From Streptomyces spiroverticillatus (GTDB lineage Bacteria; Actinomycetota; Actinomycetes; Streptomycetales; Streptomycetaceae), in the NCBI GenBank assembly GCA_014650415.1, contig BMUX01000019.1, forward strand, positions 94,591 to 158,590: a DNA stretch of 64,000 bases, given 5' to 3'. Every line of letters starts with the position of its first letter. Within the stretch, counting starts at the first letter, position 1. Below, one piece after another: positions 62,472 to 64,000 of this stretch. The notes under the pieces were generated by a model. It worked only from the letters and a program-made list of their open reading frames with translations. It was not told where the DNA came from and did not search any database. The translations under genes were made by a program, and so were the position numbers.

Positions 62472-63935
62472 ATGCACTGCCTGGTGACCGGAGCCAGCGG
62501 CTACATCGGCGGCCGGCTCGTCCCCGAACTCCTCGCCGCCGGCCACCGGGTCCGCTGTCTCGCCCGCACCCCCGCCAAACTCCGCGACTTCCCCTGGTCG
62601 GGGCAGGTCGAGGTGGTCCGGGGCGACGTCACCGACCCCGAGTCGACGCGGCGGGCCATGGAGGGCGTCGACGTGGCGTACTACCTCGTCCACGCCCTCA
62701 GCACCGGCACCCGCTTCGAGGAGACCGACCGCCGCGCCGCACGCGTCTTCGGCGAGGAGGCGCAGCGGGCGGGGGTCGGGCGGATCGTGTACCTGGGCGG
62801 GCTCACCCCGTCGGGCGTACCGGAGCGCGAACTCTCCCCGCATCTGCGCTCGCGGGCGGAGGTCGGCCGCATCCTGCTGGATTCGGGGGTGCCGACGGCC
62901 GTTCTGCGGGCGGCGGTGATCATCGGTTCGGGCTCGGCGTCGTTCGAGATGCTGCGGTACCTGACCGAGCGGCTGCCGCTCATGGTGACGCCGAGCTGGG
63001 TCCGTACGCGTATCCAGCCCATTGCCGTACGGGATGTGCTGCGGCTCCTCGTGGGCTGCGCAAAGCTGCCCGCGGACGTCAACCGCACCTTCGACGTCGG
63101 CGGGCCCGACATCCTCACCTACCGCGACATGATGCAGCGCTACGCCCGGGTGGCGGGCCTGCCGAAGCGGCTGATCCTGCCGGTCCCGGTGCTCACCCCG
63201 CGGCTGTCCAGCCACTGGGTCGGGATCGTCACCCCGGTCCCCGCCTCGATCGCCCGGCCGCTGTCGGAGTCGCTGCGGCACGAGGTGGTGTGCGCGGAGC
63301 ACGACATCGAGACGTACGTCCCCACCCCGCCCGACGCGCCGATCGGGTTCGAGCGGGCGGTGGAGCTGGCGCTGCGGCGGGTGCAGGACGCGAACGTGAC
63401 CACGCGCTGGTCGTCGGCCTCGGTGCCGGGCGCGCCCAGCGACCCGCTGCCCACGGACCCGGACTGGGCGGGCGGCAGCCTCTACACGGACGTCCGGGAG
63501 ACGGTCGTGGACGCGTCGCCGGAGCGGCTGTGGAAGGTGATCGAGGGCATCGGGGGCGAGAACGGGTGGTACTCGTTCCCGCTGGCCTGGGCGGTACGGG
63601 GCTGGATGGACCGCCTCGTGGGAGGAGTGGGCCTGCGCCGGGGCCGCAGGGACAAGGCGCGGCTGCGGGTCGGGGACTCGCTGGACTTCTGGCGGGTCGA
63701 GGAGATCGAGCCGGGCCGGCTGCTGAGGCTGCGGGCGGAGATGAGGGTGCCGGGGCTGGCGTGGCTGGAGCTGGGGGTGGAGCGGGACGGGGAGGGACGG
63801 ACGGTGTACCGGCAGCGGGCGGTGTTCCATCCGCATGGGCTGGCGGGGCATGCGTACTGGTGGAGTGTGGCGCCGTTCCACGGGGTGGTGTTCGGGGGGA
63901 TGGTGCGGAATATCGCGGCGGCGGCGAGCCACTAG
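62472..63935 (+). CDS. NAD(P)-binding protein with C-terminal DUF2867 domain
   Basis: A 487-residue two-domain protein. Residues about 1-290 are an atypical SDR: CLVTGASGYIGGRLVPELLAAGHRVRCLAR binds NAD(P), with DVAYYLVHALSTG and RIVYLGGLTP following; the usual YxxxK pair is not evident. Residues about 330-485 match DUF2867, a START-like lipid-binding fold (VRETVVDASPERLWKVIEGIGGENGWYSFPLAWAVRG, FWRVEEIEPGRLLRLRAEMRVPGLAWLEL). ATG 62472 follows AAGGAG. The combination is common in actinobacteria, and a role in binding or modifying a lipid-like compound is possible but unproven. Confidence 0.9.
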   Translation: MHCLVTGASGYIGGRLVPELLAAGHRVRCLARTPAKLRDFPWSGQVEVVRGDVTDPESTRRAMEGVDVAYYLVHALSTGTRFEETDRRAARVFGEEAQRAGVGRIVYLGGLTPSGVPERELSPHLRSRAEVGRILLDSGVPTAVLRAAVIIGSGSASFEMLRYLTERLPLMVTPSWVRTRIQPIAVRDVLRLLVGCAKLPADVNRTFDVGGPDILTYRDMMQRYARVAGLPKRLILPVPVLTPRLSSHWVGIVTPVPASIARPLSESLRHEVVCAEHDIETYVPTPPDAPIGFERAVELALRRVQDANVTTRWSSASVPGAPSDPLPTDPDWAGGSLYTDVRETVVDASPERLWKVIEGIGGENGWYSFPLAWAVRGWMDRLVGGVGLRRGRRDKARLRVGDSLDFWRVEEIEPGRLLRLRAEMRVPGLAWLELGVERDGEGRTVYRQRAVFHPHGLAGHAYWWSVAPFHGVVFGGMVRNIAAAASH

Positions 63936-64000
63936 GCGTGGGGCCGGGGAGCCGCCGTGCGGGACGGTGGGGGGTGCTGTTCCTGCCGGGGGCTCCGCCC
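63936..64000. other. Window end, non-coding
   Basis: The last 65 bases are GC-rich and open into a probable hairpin arm (GGGGGCTCCGCCC) whose partner lies partly outside the window. No gene is seen. Confidence 0.5.

Overview
The window is about 72% GC, has strong G/C third-position bias, densely packed genes on both strands, frequent GTG starts and many 4-base stop/start overlaps. Together with an ArgR-type arginine cluster, a DmdR/IdeR-type iron box, a monomeric isocitrate dehydrogenase and the infC-rpmI-rplT / pheST / TrmH arrangement, it is chromosomal DNA of a Streptomyces or a very close relative. I see no rRNA, tRNA, CRISPR, IS element or prophage. Gene order in much of it looks like the conserved core of Streptomyces chromosomes.

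Layout. 1-6.4 kb: two small membrane proteins, a sigma-like factor with a GNAT acetyltransferase, a secreted glycerophosphodiesterase, a PlsC-type acyltransferase, and a TetR/DHA2-efflux operon with a perfect 18-bp operator. 6.4-19 kb: arginine biosynthesis. argH stands alone behind an ARG-box-like dyad, and argC-argJ-argB-argD-argR form a largely translationally coupled operon behind two ARG boxes. Among these lie an NDH-2-type dehydrogenase, a HEAT-repeat protein, an L,D-transpeptidase-like protein, a bile-acid-symporter family protein and an ankyrin+HEAT protein. 19-24.5 kb: an iron-regulated siderophore-interacting protein, a MauE-like protein, a membrane protein and monomeric isocitrate dehydrogenase. 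24.5-38.8 kb (accessory): an ECF41-type sigma factor with a recognisable ECF41 promoter and a SnoaL-like neighbour, a type-B carboxylesterase, a GT-C glycosyltransferase, a MocR/EamA divergent pair with overlapping start codons, a barstar-like protein, a GHL10-type hydrolase, a 3-hydroxyacyl-CoA dehydrogenase, a Nudix hydrolase, a helix-turn-helix/TPR regulator and a PP2C/SpoIIE phosphatase. 38.9-47.2 kb: translation block pheS-pheT, a PAS histidine kinase, a TrmH-family methyltransferase, infC (ATC start)-rpmI-rplT and a DUF1844 protein. 47.2-54 kb: aquaporin, SseB-domain protein, a mycosin-like protease operon, an alanine-racemase-fold protein and a DUF2510 protein.

54-61.3 kb holds a complete-looking gamma-glutamylation pathway for an amine, probably ethanolamine or a polyamine: permease, GlnA4-like ligase, aldehyde dehydrogenase, SDR, class-I amidotransferase-type hydrolase and a FadR-type regulator. 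The logic would be import, glutamylation, oxidation of the protected amine and release of glutamate. The window ends with an aminoglycoside-phosphotransferase-fold protein and a two-domain NAD(P)-binding protein.

Most calls rest on recognised motifs and family resemblance read by eye. Substrates of transporters, regulators and the amine ligase are inference.
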